From: an uncultured Oscillospiraceae bacterium | Lineage (GTDB): Bacteria > Bacillota > Clostridia > Oscillospirales > Oscillospiraceae | Assembly: GCA_934589225.1 (NCBI GenBank) | Contig: CAKTNS010000001.1 | Span: 248,001-312,000 of the forward strand | Reading direction: 5' to 3' | DNA: 64,000 nt | In this document: in pieces, positions 15,791-22,832 of the stretch | Numbering within the stretch: position 1 is the stretch's first letter | How the letters are laid out: every line of letters starts with the position of its first letter | Translations under genes and position numbers: made by a program | Notes under the pieces: generated by a model | Told to the model about the DNA's origin: nothing | Databases searched by the model: none | What the model saw: only the letters and a program-made list of their open reading frames with translations

Positions 15791-15843
15791 TTGACAAGTT
15801 AAGTTTTATTTGCTATATTATCTGTGTCAGATAAAACTTTTTA
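15791..15843 (+). promoter_or_regulatory. Promoter-leader module, copy 3
   Basis: TTGACA (15791-15796), 17-base spacer, TATATT (15814-15819), then CAGATAAAACTTTTTA (15828-15843). Drives the single gene at 15867. Confidence 0.83.
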
Positions 15844-15866
15844 ACTCACGGAGGGATAAAATAAAT

Positions 15867-16694
15867 ATGGCAACCATTGAGTACATTAAGAAGCGCATTA
15901 CTAATATGGAGAATAATATCTCCGTATTAACCGCCAGGCTTGCTCGTATAGAGCTGGCTGAGAAATCTAATTGGGATGATAACAATCCTTATCTTTACGG
16001 ACCAAACGACAAGGACCGCACTATCCAGGATTTAGAAATTGCTCGTGCTGGTCTGGAGAAGTATCTGAATCAACTCGCTGAAGAACAAGCGAAAGCGGCA
16101 TCCAGAAATGTCGCTCCTATTTTGGAATTCCTAGATTTGTGGAAAAAACGCTGCATCGAATACTACGGTGCAGGATTGAAAGCAGTATTCGATGACAAGG
16201 CTGAAATTCGTGCTCTTGAAAACGCCCGAAATCAGATATTGTGGGGAGATCCTCAACGTGACGAACTAGAAAAAACAATTCAAGCCCGTAGGCGCAACCA
16301 ATATTGTAAGCTTCACGGATATTGTAAAACTGTAAAATCAGAACGGTGGGGTCGTGTGTATACCGAAAGTGTCAAGATTCGAGATGGCGAATGGGAATAC
16401 GTAAAGAGTTACGTAGATAAAAATCTTGAAACGAGTATGATAAAGTTACACGCGGAACTCAGCTCCGAGGCAGACCGGAAATACGACTTTATCGTTAATA
16501 GGGCGTGTGCCATAGTAGGTGTAATTACTGACGCATCCGATCTACATGTTGGAGCGAAGCAAGACCTTAATGGTATCGTTGTCGGAACTAGAGGAGTCGC
16601 CAAGGTTTCCACAATCGGTGCTGGAGGTCACAACATTCAGTGTTTTCATTTTAGGACACTCATTAGTCCCGTTAAAGGAGCTGACATAAGGTAG
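15867..16694 (+). CDS. Phage accessory protein with N-terminal coiled coil
   Basis: ATG 15867 follows GGAGGG; an upstream in-frame start at 15810 would lie in the promoter. 275 residues. The N-terminal 30 residues form a coiled coil (IKKRITNMENNISVLTARLARIE). The C-terminal domain has CAIVGVITDASDLHVGAKQDLNGIV, which fits a small conserved phage protein of unknown role. Last protein gene before the sRNA and attachment region. Confidence 0.6.
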   Translation: MATIEYIKKRITNMENNISVLTARLARIELAEKSNWDDNNPYLYGPNDKDRTIQDLEIARAGLEKYLNQLAEEQAKAASRNVAPILEFLDLWKKRCIEYYGAGLKAVFDDKAEIRALENARNQILWGDPQRDELEKTIQARRRNQYCKLHGYCKTVKSERWGRVYTESVKIRDGEWEYVKSYVDKNLETSMIKLHAELSSEADRKYDFIVNRACAIVGVITDASDLHVGAKQDLNGIVVGTRGVAKVSTIGAGGHNIQCFHFRTLISPVKGADIR

Positions 16695-16715
16695 TGGAAG
16701 ACTACACATCGCCGA

Positions 16716-16744
16716 TTGACATGATCTGTCGTTGGTGATATAAT
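16716..16744 (+). promoter_or_regulatory. Perfect-consensus promoter of a predicted small RNA
   Basis: TTGACA (16716-16721), exactly 17 bases, TATAAT (16739-16744): both hexamers match the housekeeping-sigma consensus. No start codon with a ribosome site follows before the terminator at 16873. Confidence 0.85.
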
Positions 16745-16750
16745 CAGTTT

Positions 16751-16908
16751 ATCCCCAATCACGTTGCGGTTCGATTCCGCTACGCACGGTGCAGGGTAGA
16801 GGCGGCTCCCATACGCTCTGCCGGTTCGAGTCCGGCTGAAAATGTTGGTCAGGTGGGTGGGGAAAAGATATGAAAAACCCGGTGAGGCTTATCCTCACCG
16901 GGTTTTTT
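16751..16908 (+). ncRNA. Predicted phage small RNA with two tRNA T-arm-like hairpins
   Basis: Bounded by the perfect promoter and the terminator, about 158 nt. It contains GCGG-TTCGATT-CCGC (16766-16780) and GCCGG-TTCGAGT-CCGGC (16820-16836); both have the seven-base TTCRAnT loop of a tRNA T-arm. Before the second is GGTAGAG and a CCCATAC loop-like segment, reminiscent of a D-loop and a CAT anticodon loop. I could not close an acceptor stem, so these are not normal tRNAs. They may be decayed tRNA genes or a tRNA-mimicking RNA. Confidence 0.55.
16873..16908. terminator. Bidirectional intrinsic terminator
   Basis: Fifteen-bp stem (16873-16887 with 16893-16907), five-base loop, A-run before and T-run after. 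It can end the phage small RNA on the plus strand and tmRNA transcription on the minus strand. Confidence 0.92.
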
Positions 16909-16959
16909 CTGTTACTACGAACACACTGTTGAAAATCAGGAGTTCGTATCCGCGCATTT

Positions 16960-17308
16960 TGGTGGAGCCGAGGGGAATCGAACCCCTGTCCGAAAGCAAC
17001 TTGGAAAGAATCTCTCCGGGCGCAGTTTGTTATTTACATTCCCTCATCCCGGCGGGAACAAACACCCTACGGGAATCAGTAGCTTCATGATGCATGGTAC
17101 ACGCAAAGCTTAGTGTACGCACGGGCTCCACTCAAATCACACCCGAGCCCGGCTCGTGGACCTTCCGGGGCGGATGGGCGCCTAATCAGGCAGCCAGGGC
17201 AACAGTATTGTTGTCAGTTAAATTTAAAAAAACACCCGTTTTATCGTGGTCAGGTGCCACGGCCCGCTATTCCAGCCTCACTACCCCCGTCGAAACCAGT
17301 ACGGCCCC
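16960..17308 (-). ncRNA. ssrA: tmRNA
   Basis: Minus strand begins GGGGCCGTACTGGTTTCGAC at 17308 and ends CGGCTCCACCA at 16960, with a T-arm (GGGGTTCGATTCCCC) beside the acceptor. The tag frame ends in DNNTVALAA and a TGA at about 17190-17216; the resume codon is not certain. tmRNA rescues stalled ribosomes with SmpB, encoded nearby. Its 3' end is where the prophage joins. Confidence 0.95.
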
Positions 17309-17367
17309 GTATGGAAGAAAGGTGCTGGGGTTCCGCCGGGGAATGGTCCCCGGCGGGAAAATACAAA

Positions 17368-17904
17368 TCAGAACCGGCCGTAGGGGTCCGGCAGCTTCTT
17401 GGGTTCGGGATAGGTCTCGCCGTGGGTGTCCACGGTGATGAAAGCGATCTTCTGCTCTGCCACAGGGCGGTCATTGGGGCCGGTCTTGGTGGAAGCAATG
17501 GCATCCACCACGTCCATGCCGGAGGTCACCTTGCCGAAAGCGGCATACTGGCCGTCTAAGTGCTTGGCATCCTCGTGCATAATGAAGAACTGGCTACCGG
17601 CGGAGTTGGGGGAAGAAGACCGGGCCATGCTGAGCACGCCGCGCTTGTGCTTTAAGTCATTCTTCACACCGTTGAAGAAGAATTCGCCCTTGATGCAGTA
17701 GCCGGGGCCGCCCATGCCGGTGCCGTCGGGGCAGCCGCCCTGGATCATAAAGCCGGGGATCACCCGATGGAAAATCAGGCCGTCATAGTAATTGTGGTTG
17801 GCCAGGTCGATAAAGTTGTAAACGCTCTGGGGGGCCTTCTCGGGGTACAGCTCACCCTCGATGACACCGCCGTTTTCCATTGTGATTTTAAAAGTAGGAT
17901 TCAT
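17368..17904 (-). CDS. ppiB: Cyclophilin-type peptidyl-prolyl isomerase
   Basis: 178 residues. The FHRVIPGFMIQGGCPDGTGMGGPGY and SMARSSSPNSAGSQFFI blocks are the cyclophilin active site, including the Arg of FHR and Gln of GSQFFI. No signal peptide, so cytoplasmic. It lies 2 bases after smpB in the same direction. A GC-rich hairpin follows at about 17331-17360. It catalyses proline cis-trans isomerisation in protein folding. Confidence 0.95.
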   Translation of the reverse strand: MNPTFKITMENGGVIEGELYPEKAPQSVYNFIDLANHNYYDGLIFHRVIPGFMIQGGCPDGTGMGGPGYCIKGEFFFNGVKNDLKHKRGVLSMARSSSPNSAGSQFFIMHEDAKHLDGQYAAFGKVTSGMDVVDAIASTKTGPNDRPVAEQKIAFITVDTHGETYPEPKKLPDPYGRF

Positions 17905-17906
17905 TG

Positions 17907-18374
17907 TTACCGCTCCTTCATGGCGCGCTCGATCTGCCGCTTTGCATCCCGCTCCGCGGCGGAGGCGCGCTTATCATATAGTTTTTTTCCCTTGCACAAT
18001 CCGACCTTCACCTTTACCCGGCTGCCCTTAAAATAGACGGACAGCGGGATCAGGGAATAGCCGTCCTGCTTAACTTTTCCAAGCAAGCGCATGATTTCCC
18101 GCTTGTGCATCAGCAGTTTTCTGGGACGTTTTTCGTCCCGGTTGAAAATATTGCCATGGTCATAGGGAGAAATGTGCATCTGGTTCAGGATCAGTTCCCC
18201 ATTTTTGATGCCGCACCAGGCATCCTTCAGGTTTAAGGTGCCTGCCCGGATGGACTTGACCTCCGTACCGCACAGCTCAATACCGGCTTCGAATTCCTCC
18301 TCCACGAAATACTCGTGATAGGCCTCCCGGTTCCGGGCCATGACCTTGATACTCTCCTTTTCCAGACTGCTCAC
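17907..18374 (-). CDS. smpB: SsrA-binding protein SmpB
   Basis: 155 residues from a GTG start at 18374; an internal ATG at 18341 is an alternative start with AAAGGAG further upstream. Family features: NREAYHEYFVEEEFEAGIELCGTEVKSIR near the start and the basic C-terminal tail KKLYDKRASAAERDAKRQIERA. SmpB delivers tmRNA to stalled ribosomes. Its gene lies close to ssrA, with the cyclophilin gene in between. Confidence 0.96.
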   Translation of the reverse strand: MSSLEKESIKVMARNREAYHEYFVEEEFEAGIELCGTEVKSIRAGTLNLKDAWCGIKNGELILNQMHISPYDHGNIFNRDEKRPRKLLMHKREIMRLLGKVKQDGYSLIPLSVYFKGSRVKVKVGLCKGKKLYDKRASAAERDAKRQIERAMKER

Positions 18375-18399
18375 CTCGCCCCTTACATTGATGCCTTTA

Positions 18400-19074
18400 T
18401 TATACCATGGCTGTCAAGTCTTCAAACAGCATCTTTTCCAATTCCTGGGGGCTGTCAAAATGGTAGGTACACAGACGTTCCATCTCCCGGGCGATTTCCG
18501 GGCAGTTTTTCCGGCCCCATCCGGCAAAGGCAATGTCGCAGCCGGCCTTGCTGGCCATTTCCCAGGCGGGCTTCATATCGTCAACCACCAATAAATCCTT
18601 AGGTTCCAACCCGTAGGTCTCCATGATGCGCTCCAAGGGATAAGTATTGGGCTTGCGCTGCTCTTCCGGCAGGTCCCAGCCGTAAATGGCATCCGGCAGC
18701 AGCCCAAAGTGGTCTTTATAATCCCTGGTAATGTTTTCCTCGCAGGAGTGAGAAACCACACAAATCTTTCCCCCGGCCTGGCGGAACCGCTGCAGCAGCT
18801 CCCGGATGCCGGGATAAGGCAGGGGCCTGTGGGTGCGGATATAGGTCTGCCAGCCCTTAAATTCCTCCTCCAGGTCTTGGTCTGTAAAACCGTACCACTG
18901 GCGGCACATCCGGGCAAAGCCCAGGTGGTAGCAGCCGGAGGTGTATTTTTCCAAAGACACCTCCGCTCCCGGGCAATAGGTATGAACGGCTTGCTCAAAA
19001 TAGGGGTAATTCACGGTGGCCTCGCTTTGGACCGCCGTATCATCGTGGTCCATGACCAAACAGGCGTATTTCAT
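18400..19074 (-). CDS. HAD-family phosphatase
   Basis: Start ATG 19074 (GGGAGGCGG upstream) gives 224 residues beginning MKYACLVMDHDDTAVQSE. DHDDT is HAD motif I (nucleophile Asp), VVSHSC resembles motif II and LLVVDDMKPAWEMA motif IV. The cap region lies between. It is likely a small-molecule phosphatase; the substrate is unknown. Confidence 0.85.
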   Translation of the reverse strand: MKYACLVMDHDDTAVQSEATVNYPYFEQAVHTYCPGAEVSLEKYTSGCYHLGFARMCRQWYGFTDQDLEEEFKGWQTYIRTHRPLPYPGIRELLQRFRQAGGKICVVSHSCEENITRDYKDHFGLLPDAIYGWDLPEEQRKPNTYPLERIMETYGLEPKDLLVVDDMKPAWEMASKAGCDIAFAGWGRKNCPEIAREMERLCTYHFDSPQELEKMLFEDLTAMV

Positions 19075-19146
19075 TTCTGACCGCCTCCCTTCTCTTTTTC
19101 GGCTATTATAGCAAACTCGCAGGGCTGCCGCAACCAAAATTTTCCG

Positions 19147-19175
19147 TTGCAGTTATCGAACGTTTGTGCTATAAT
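19147..19175 (+). promoter_or_regulatory. Promoter for the small gene at 19203
   Basis: TTGCAG, 17-base spacer, TATAAT (19170-19175), a good housekeeping promoter pointing at the GTG start. Confidence 0.65.
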
Positions 19176-19202
19176 AAAGTCAATGAAAGGAGGTGCCGCC
19201 CG

Positions 19203-19469
19203 GTGGAACAGCTGTTGCAGCCGGTGGATGTGATTGCCCTATGGGGGGCTGACGGAAAAATCCAGCCTTTGCGGCTGCGGATGCAGGGCGAGTCCGGCCC
19301 CCAGCGGGTGGATGTTCTGCAAATCCTTCAGGAAAAGCAATGGAATCACTACGGCTGGGAAGGCACCCAGTTTCTGTGCGTCGTGCGCACCGGCAGCACG
19401 GAATGTGTCGTGACCCTATTCTACAGCCAGCGGCACCGCTGCTGGAGCATCTCCGGCGGTGCCGCATAG
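19203..19469 (+). CDS. Small conserved hypothetical protein
   Basis: GTG start at 19203 with AAGGAGG at 19187-19193 and a good promoter. 88 residues: PVDVIALWGADGKIQPLRLRM followed by beta-strand segments. No family name recognised. Its 3' end overlaps the sigma-like gene on the other strand by 54 bases. Confidence 0.65.
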   Translation: MEQLLQPVDVIALWGADGKIQPLRLRMQGESGPQRVDVLQILQEKQWNHYGWEGTQFLCVVRTGSTECVVTLFYSQRHRCWSISGGAA

Positions 19470-19862
19470 TTCTTTTTCTTCTTCCAGATGCCGCTCCAAA
19501 CGAATACGAATTTTATAAAGCATACTCCGAACTTTTCCCTGGGAAAAGCCGCTTTTTTCGGAAATTTCCTCGGAGCTATCCAAATACCAGTACCGGCAGA
19601 CAAAGAGGCTGCGCTCCACCGGAGTCAGGGTATTCAAAAAGCACTGAATGCTTTCCAAAGTCTCCCGGTGGATGGCTCTGTTTTCCGGGTTACCCTCTCC
19701 GCTGACGCAGGCCCCCAGTTCTTCCAAGGCCTGCCGGACCTGACCGTCGCCCCGCTTAAAGGACTGCCGTCTGCGCCAGCGGTCCCCATATTTTGCCGCC
19801 GTTTCCCGGATGGCCTCTTCCGAACGGGAACAATACAGACTTAAAATCCCGGTATTCTCCAT
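19416..19862 (-). pseudogene. Sigma-70-family factor with internal deletion of region 2
   Basis: The N-terminus (ILSLYCSRSEEAIRETAAKYG) and the part from residue 26 on (DRWRRRQSFKRGDGQ...ALEELGACV) match a common clostridial sigma family. Between them the family has roughly 55 more residues, containing region 2 that binds core polymerase and the -10 element. Here they are absent without breaking the frame. Region 4 (YLDSSEEISEKSGFSQGKVRSMLYKIRIRLERHLE) is intact. As a sigma factor it is probably dead; a regulatory role as a -35-binding fragment is possible. Confidence 0.7.
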
Positions 19863-19988
19863 ACAGGCTCCCCCCTTGTAATGTCTCTTACCTATATAGA
19901 CGGAAAAAGGAGCGGTTTTGTTTCATGTTTTCCGAAAAATTTTCAAAAAATTCATATCTTCCGGGATTTTGGATTTTTTACCCTGGGA

Positions 19989-20017
19989 TTGACGATTGGA
20001 AGAAAGCAGAGTATAAT
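19989..20017 (+). promoter_or_regulatory. Promoter of the smsC-smsB operon
   Basis: TTGACG (19989-19994), 17 bases, TATAAT (20012-20017), about 57 bases before the start of the ATPase gene. Confidence 0.75.
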
Positions 20018-20073
20018 ACGAGGGCAAAGAATAAAAGACGGGATTCGGTTTTGATCCCGAGCAGGAGGCTCCA

Positions 20074-20799
20074 ATGCTGGAACTACAGAACATCGTCTGG
20101 TCTCTTCCGGACGGCGAAAAAATCATTAACGGCATCAATATGCGTGCCGGTGCGGGAAAGCTCACCGTGGTGACCGGCCCCAACGGCGGCGGCAAAACCT
20201 CGATTGCAAAGCTGACCGCCGGACTCTATACCCCGGACAGCGGCCACATTCTTCTGGACGGCCGGGACATTACCAAGCTGGATATGACCCAGCGGGCCAA
20301 GCTGGGCATTGCCTACGCATTCCAGAGTCCCGTGCATTTTAAGGGGCTCACCGTCCGGGATCTGCTGGAAATCTCCGCGGAGGAAAAGTTGGACGATTCC
20401 AAAATCTGCAATTATCTGAGCAAGGTCGGCCTTTGCGCCCAGGACTATATGGAGCGGTCGGTGGATGCCAGTCTTTCCGGCGGCGAAATCAAGCGCATTG
20501 AAATCGCCACGGTACTGGCCCGGAAGAACGCCCGGCTGCTGGTGTTTGACGAGCCCGAGGCCGGTATCGACCTGTGGAGCTTTACAAGCCTGATTGAAGT
20601 GTTCCGCAGTCTCCGGGAGGAGCGGGACCGGGCGCTGCTGGTGATTTCCCATCAGGAACGGATTCTGGAAATTGCCGATGAGATCGTTGTCATCGCCGCA
20701 GGGCAGGTTCGGGCCGCCGGACCCCGGGAGGAGATTCTGCCCACCCTGCTGGCCGGTGAAAAGGCCCCGGGCTGCCCCATTCAGAAACCGTCCTGCTAA
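20074..20799 (+). CDS. sufC: SufC/SmsC-type Fe-S assembly ATPase
   Basis: 241 residues. Walker A GPNGGGKTS (about 35-43), Q-loop YAFQSP, signature SLSGGEIKRIEIA, Walker B LLVFDEPEAGIDLWS and a switch His (ISHQE). The DEPEAGID form of the Walker B region is SufC-like. It powers Fe-S cluster assembly with its SufB partner encoded 19 bases downstream. No SufD, SufS or SufU is present here. Confidence 0.92.
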   Translation: MLELQNIVWSLPDGEKIINGINMRAGAGKLTVVTGPNGGGKTSIAKLTAGLYTPDSGHILLDGRDITKLDMTQRAKLGIAYAFQSPVHFKGLTVRDLLEISAEEKLDDSKICNYLSKVGLCAQDYMERSVDASLSGGEIKRIEIATVLARKNARLLVFDEPEAGIDLWSFTSLIEVFRSLREERDRALLVISHQERILEIADEIVVIAAGQVRAAGPREEILPTLLAGEKAPGCPIQKPSC

Positions 20800-20818
20800 A
20801 GAAAGAGAGGAGATTTTT

Positions 20819-21739
20819 ATGGAAAAAATTACGGAAGAAATGCTCCAGATCATCTCTGACTTGCAGGGACAATACGGTGGAGCCTATAATATCCGGGAAA
20901 ACGGCGGCTGCGCCGGCAGACAGTCTACAGAGCATATTCAAATCGACTCCAAAACCGACAACCCCGGTTTGGAAATCCACATTTCTTCGGAAGCCCAGGA
21001 TGAAACCGTCTATATCCCCGCCTGTGTGACCCACGGCAATGTGGACGATGTGGTTTACAACGACTTTTTTGTAGCCAAGGGTGCCAAGGTGACCATTGTG
21101 GCAGGCTGCGGCGTCCATACGGACAATGAGGAAAACGCCCGGCACAACGGCATCCACCGGTTCTTCCTGGAAGAAGGGGCCCAGGTGCTCTACAAGGAAA
21201 AGCACATCGGCACCGGCAAGGGAAAAGGCATCCGCTCTATTGACCCGGTAACGGAGGCGACCCTGGGGCCAAATGCCCTGCTGGAAATGGACACCATTCA
21301 AATCGGCGGCGTAGACCGGACCACCCGGACCACCAAGGCCCGACTGGACACCGGCGCAAGACTCACCATCCATGAAAGCATCCTGACAGAGTTGGACCAG
21401 ACCGCCAAGACCGAATTTGAGGTCACCATGGAGGGCGACGACTCCGCCGTAGACCTGGTTTCCCGGTCCGTTGCCAAGGGCAACTCCAAGCAGAACTACC
21501 ACTCCCGCATCATCGGCAACTGCCGCTGCACGGGACACTCGGAGTGCGATGCCATTCTGGTAGACCACGGCACCGTCAACGCTGCCCCGGAGCTTTACGC
21601 CGGAAACATTGACGCGGGACTCATCCATGAAGCCGCCATCGGCAAAATTGCCGGAGAGCAGATCATCAAACTCCGCACCCTGGGACTGACCGAGGAAGAA
21701 GCCGAGGCCAAGATCATTGACGGCTTCCTGAGAGGATAA
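20819..21739 (+). CDS. sufB: SufB/SmsB-type Fe-S scaffold protein
   Basis: ATG 20819 after GAGAGGAG; 306 residues, much shorter than classical SufB (about 470). The beta-helix core is recognisable (SVAKGNSKQNYHSRIIGNCRC, HSECDAILVDHGTVNAAPEL, IHEAAIGKIAGEQIIKLRTLGLTEEEA). The size, and the C-B gene pair without other suf genes, fits the SUF-like minimal system (SMS). It forms the scaffold on which SufC acts. A strong terminator follows at 21775. Confidence 0.9.
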   Translation: MEKITEEMLQIISDLQGQYGGAYNIRENGGCAGRQSTEHIQIDSKTDNPGLEIHISSEAQDETVYIPACVTHGNVDDVVYNDFFVAKGAKVTIVAGCGVHTDNEENARHNGIHRFFLEEGAQVLYKEKHIGTGKGKGIRSIDPVTEATLGPNALLEMDTIQIGGVDRTTRTTKARLDTGARLTIHESILTELDQTAKTEFEVTMEGDDSAVDLVSRSVAKGNSKQNYHSRIIGNCRCTGHSECDAILVDHGTVNAAPELYAGNIDAGLIHEAAIGKIAGEQIIKLRTLGLTEEEAEAKIIDGFLRG

Positions 21740-21774
21740 GGCTTCTGATCTATTGTCTATAAAGAAACATCGTG

Positions 21775-21809
21775 AAAAAGTCCGGGCAGAAAACTGTTCG
21801 GACTTTTTT
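21775..21809 (+). terminator. Intrinsic terminator of the sms operon
   Basis: Ten-bp stem (AAAAAGTCCG with CGGACTTTTT) with a 14-base loop and a T-run. Confidence 0.9.
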
Positions 21810-21850
21810 CCAAAGCTAATGAGCAACCAATCGGAATTTCGGAGGTAGTT

Positions 21851-22492
21851 ATGGCTTTTGATTTTAAGAAAGAATATAAAGAATTCTATATGCCAAAAAA
21901 CAAACCGGAAATCGTACTCGTTCCAAAAGCAAATTATATTGCAGTCAGAGGAACAGGTGATCCGAACGAAGAGGGCGGGGCCTATCAGCAGGCAATCGGC
22001 GTATTATATGCAGTCGCCTACACTCTGAAAATGAGTTATAAAACGGATCATAAAATTTCCGGTTTTTTTGAATATGTTGTTCCACCGCTTGAGGGCTTCT
22101 GGTGGCAAGAACATACAGACGGCGTGGATTATACCGACAAGTCCACTTTCAACTGGATTTCCGTTATCCGCTTGCCTGATTTCATAACGAAAGAGGACTT
22201 TGAATGGGCCGTGGAAGCCGCAGCGAAAAAGAAAAAGCTGGATTGTTCCTCGGCAGAGCTGATGACCATCGATGAGGGCTTGTGCGTACAAATCATGCAC
22301 TTGGGGCCATTTGATGAGGAACCCGCAACCGTTGCGCTCATGGATGCGTATTTGGAGCAAAACGGATACACAAATGATCTGACTAAGGAAAGATTACATC
22401 ACGAAATCTATCTGTCCGATGCGAGAAAGGTTCCTCCGGAAAAATGGAAAACGGTGATCAGACACCCTATAAAGAAGCGGATACAAGGATAG
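21851..22492 (+). CDS. GyrI-like small-molecule-binding protein
   Basis: ATG 21851 after CGGAGG; 213 residues. Features of the GyrI-like family: YIAVRGTGDPNE, FWWQEHTDG, LCVQIMHLGPFDEEPATVALMD, HHEIYLSDARKVPPEKWKTVIRHP. The domain resembles the ligand-binding half of BmrR-type regulators but has no helix-turn-helix, so it may bind or hydrolyse xenobiotics. Its AT-rich composition differs from the flanking genes and it lies beside a tRNA-Pro gene, which suggests transfer. Confidence 0.85.
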   Translation: MAFDFKKEYKEFYMPKNKPEIVLVPKANYIAVRGTGDPNEEGGAYQQAIGVLYAVAYTLKMSYKTDHKISGFFEYVVPPLEGFWWQEHTDGVDYTDKSTFNWISVIRLPDFITKEDFEWAVEAAAKKKKLDCSSAELMTIDEGLCVQIMHLGPFDEEPATVALMDAYLEQNGYTNDLTKERLHHEIYLSDARKVPPEKWKTVIRHPIKKRIQG

Positions 22493-22601
22493 CCAGATAT
22501 AGAATGAATCGTTTGGGGTATACAAAAATGAAACAATTGATAGTTGCCGCCAAATGCCACCGGCATTTGGCATTTAATTGGGTTCGAATCCTGCCGCAGG
22601 C

Positions 22602-22640
22602 AAAAAATGAACACTACCCGAAAGGTAGTGTTCATTTTTT
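22602..22640. terminator. Bidirectional terminator beside tRNA-Pro(GGG)
   Basis: Seventeen-bp perfect stem (22602-22618 with 22624-22640), five-base loop, A and T runs on both sides. It touches the tRNA 3' end and separates it from the GyrI-like gene. The gap 22493-22601 also holds a small hairpin (GCCAAATGCC with GGCATTTGGC) and an isolated GGGTTCGAATCC T-loop-like stretch. Confidence 0.88.
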
Positions 22641-22717
22641 GGTCCGAGTGACTGGATTCGAACCAGCGGCCTCTTGAACCCCATTCAAGCGCGATACCAA
22701 ACTTCGCCACACCCGGA
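22640..22717 (-). tRNA. tRNA-Pro (anticodon GGG)
   Basis: On the minus strand it reads TCCGGGTGTGGCGAAG ... ACTCGGACCA. The acceptor stem pairs TCCGGGT with ACTCGGA. The anticodon stem CTTGA/TCAAG encloses ATGGGGT, giving anticodon GGG. The T-arm is CTGGTTCGAATCCAG, and CCA is encoded. Confidence 0.95.
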
Positions 22718-22749
22718 TATTGACTTTGCTGTTCCCTGACAGCTCGGAT

Positions 22750-22778
22750 ATATTAACACAGTATTCATAAAATGTCAA
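22750..22778 (-). promoter_or_regulatory. Promoter of tRNA-Pro(GGG)
   Basis: On the minus strand TTGACA (22773-22778), 17 bases, TAATAT (22750-22755), about 33 bases before the tRNA. Confidence 0.75.
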
Positions 22779-22789
22779 GCATTATTTTT

Positions 22790-22817
22790 CCTCCTCCGCC
22801 GAAAAAGGCGGAGGAGG
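22790..22817. other. GC-rich hairpin after the zinc-ribbon gene
   Basis: Eleven-bp perfect stem CCTCCTCCGCC with GGCGGAGGAGG around a six-base loop. It lies 3' of the gene at 22833-23054. No T-run follows in that gene's direction, so a terminator role is uncertain. Confidence 0.5.
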
Positions 22818-22832
22818 TGTTTTTGAGGCGAA

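Larger units (their letters stand above)
1..16959. mobile_element. Prophage, right-hand part, abutting the ssrA 3' end
   Basis: A continuous block of plus-strand genes typical of a siphophage-like prophage: tail-type genes, a DGR, holin, endolysin, then many small unknown genes. Base composition is visibly more AT-rich than the chromosome after 17 kb. The block stops at the 3' end of the tmRNA gene on the opposite strand, a known phage and island attachment site. No integrase, capsid or terminase is seen, so the left end must lie before the window. The exact right border (16909-16960) is inferred because only one end is visible. Confidence 0.85.

Noticed and set aside
16751..16850. Two ordinary phage tRNA genes
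   Set aside because: T-arm-like hairpins are present but I could not draw acceptor stems or complete D and anticodon arms at normal spacing.
20690..21826. A 378-codon minus-strand gene opposite smsB
   Set aside because: Antisense shadow of the conserved scaffold gene.
22408..22710. Small protein gene over tRNA-Pro(GGG)
   Set aside because: The frame is a translation of the tRNA and its terminator (SRGRWFESSHSDQ-type artefact).
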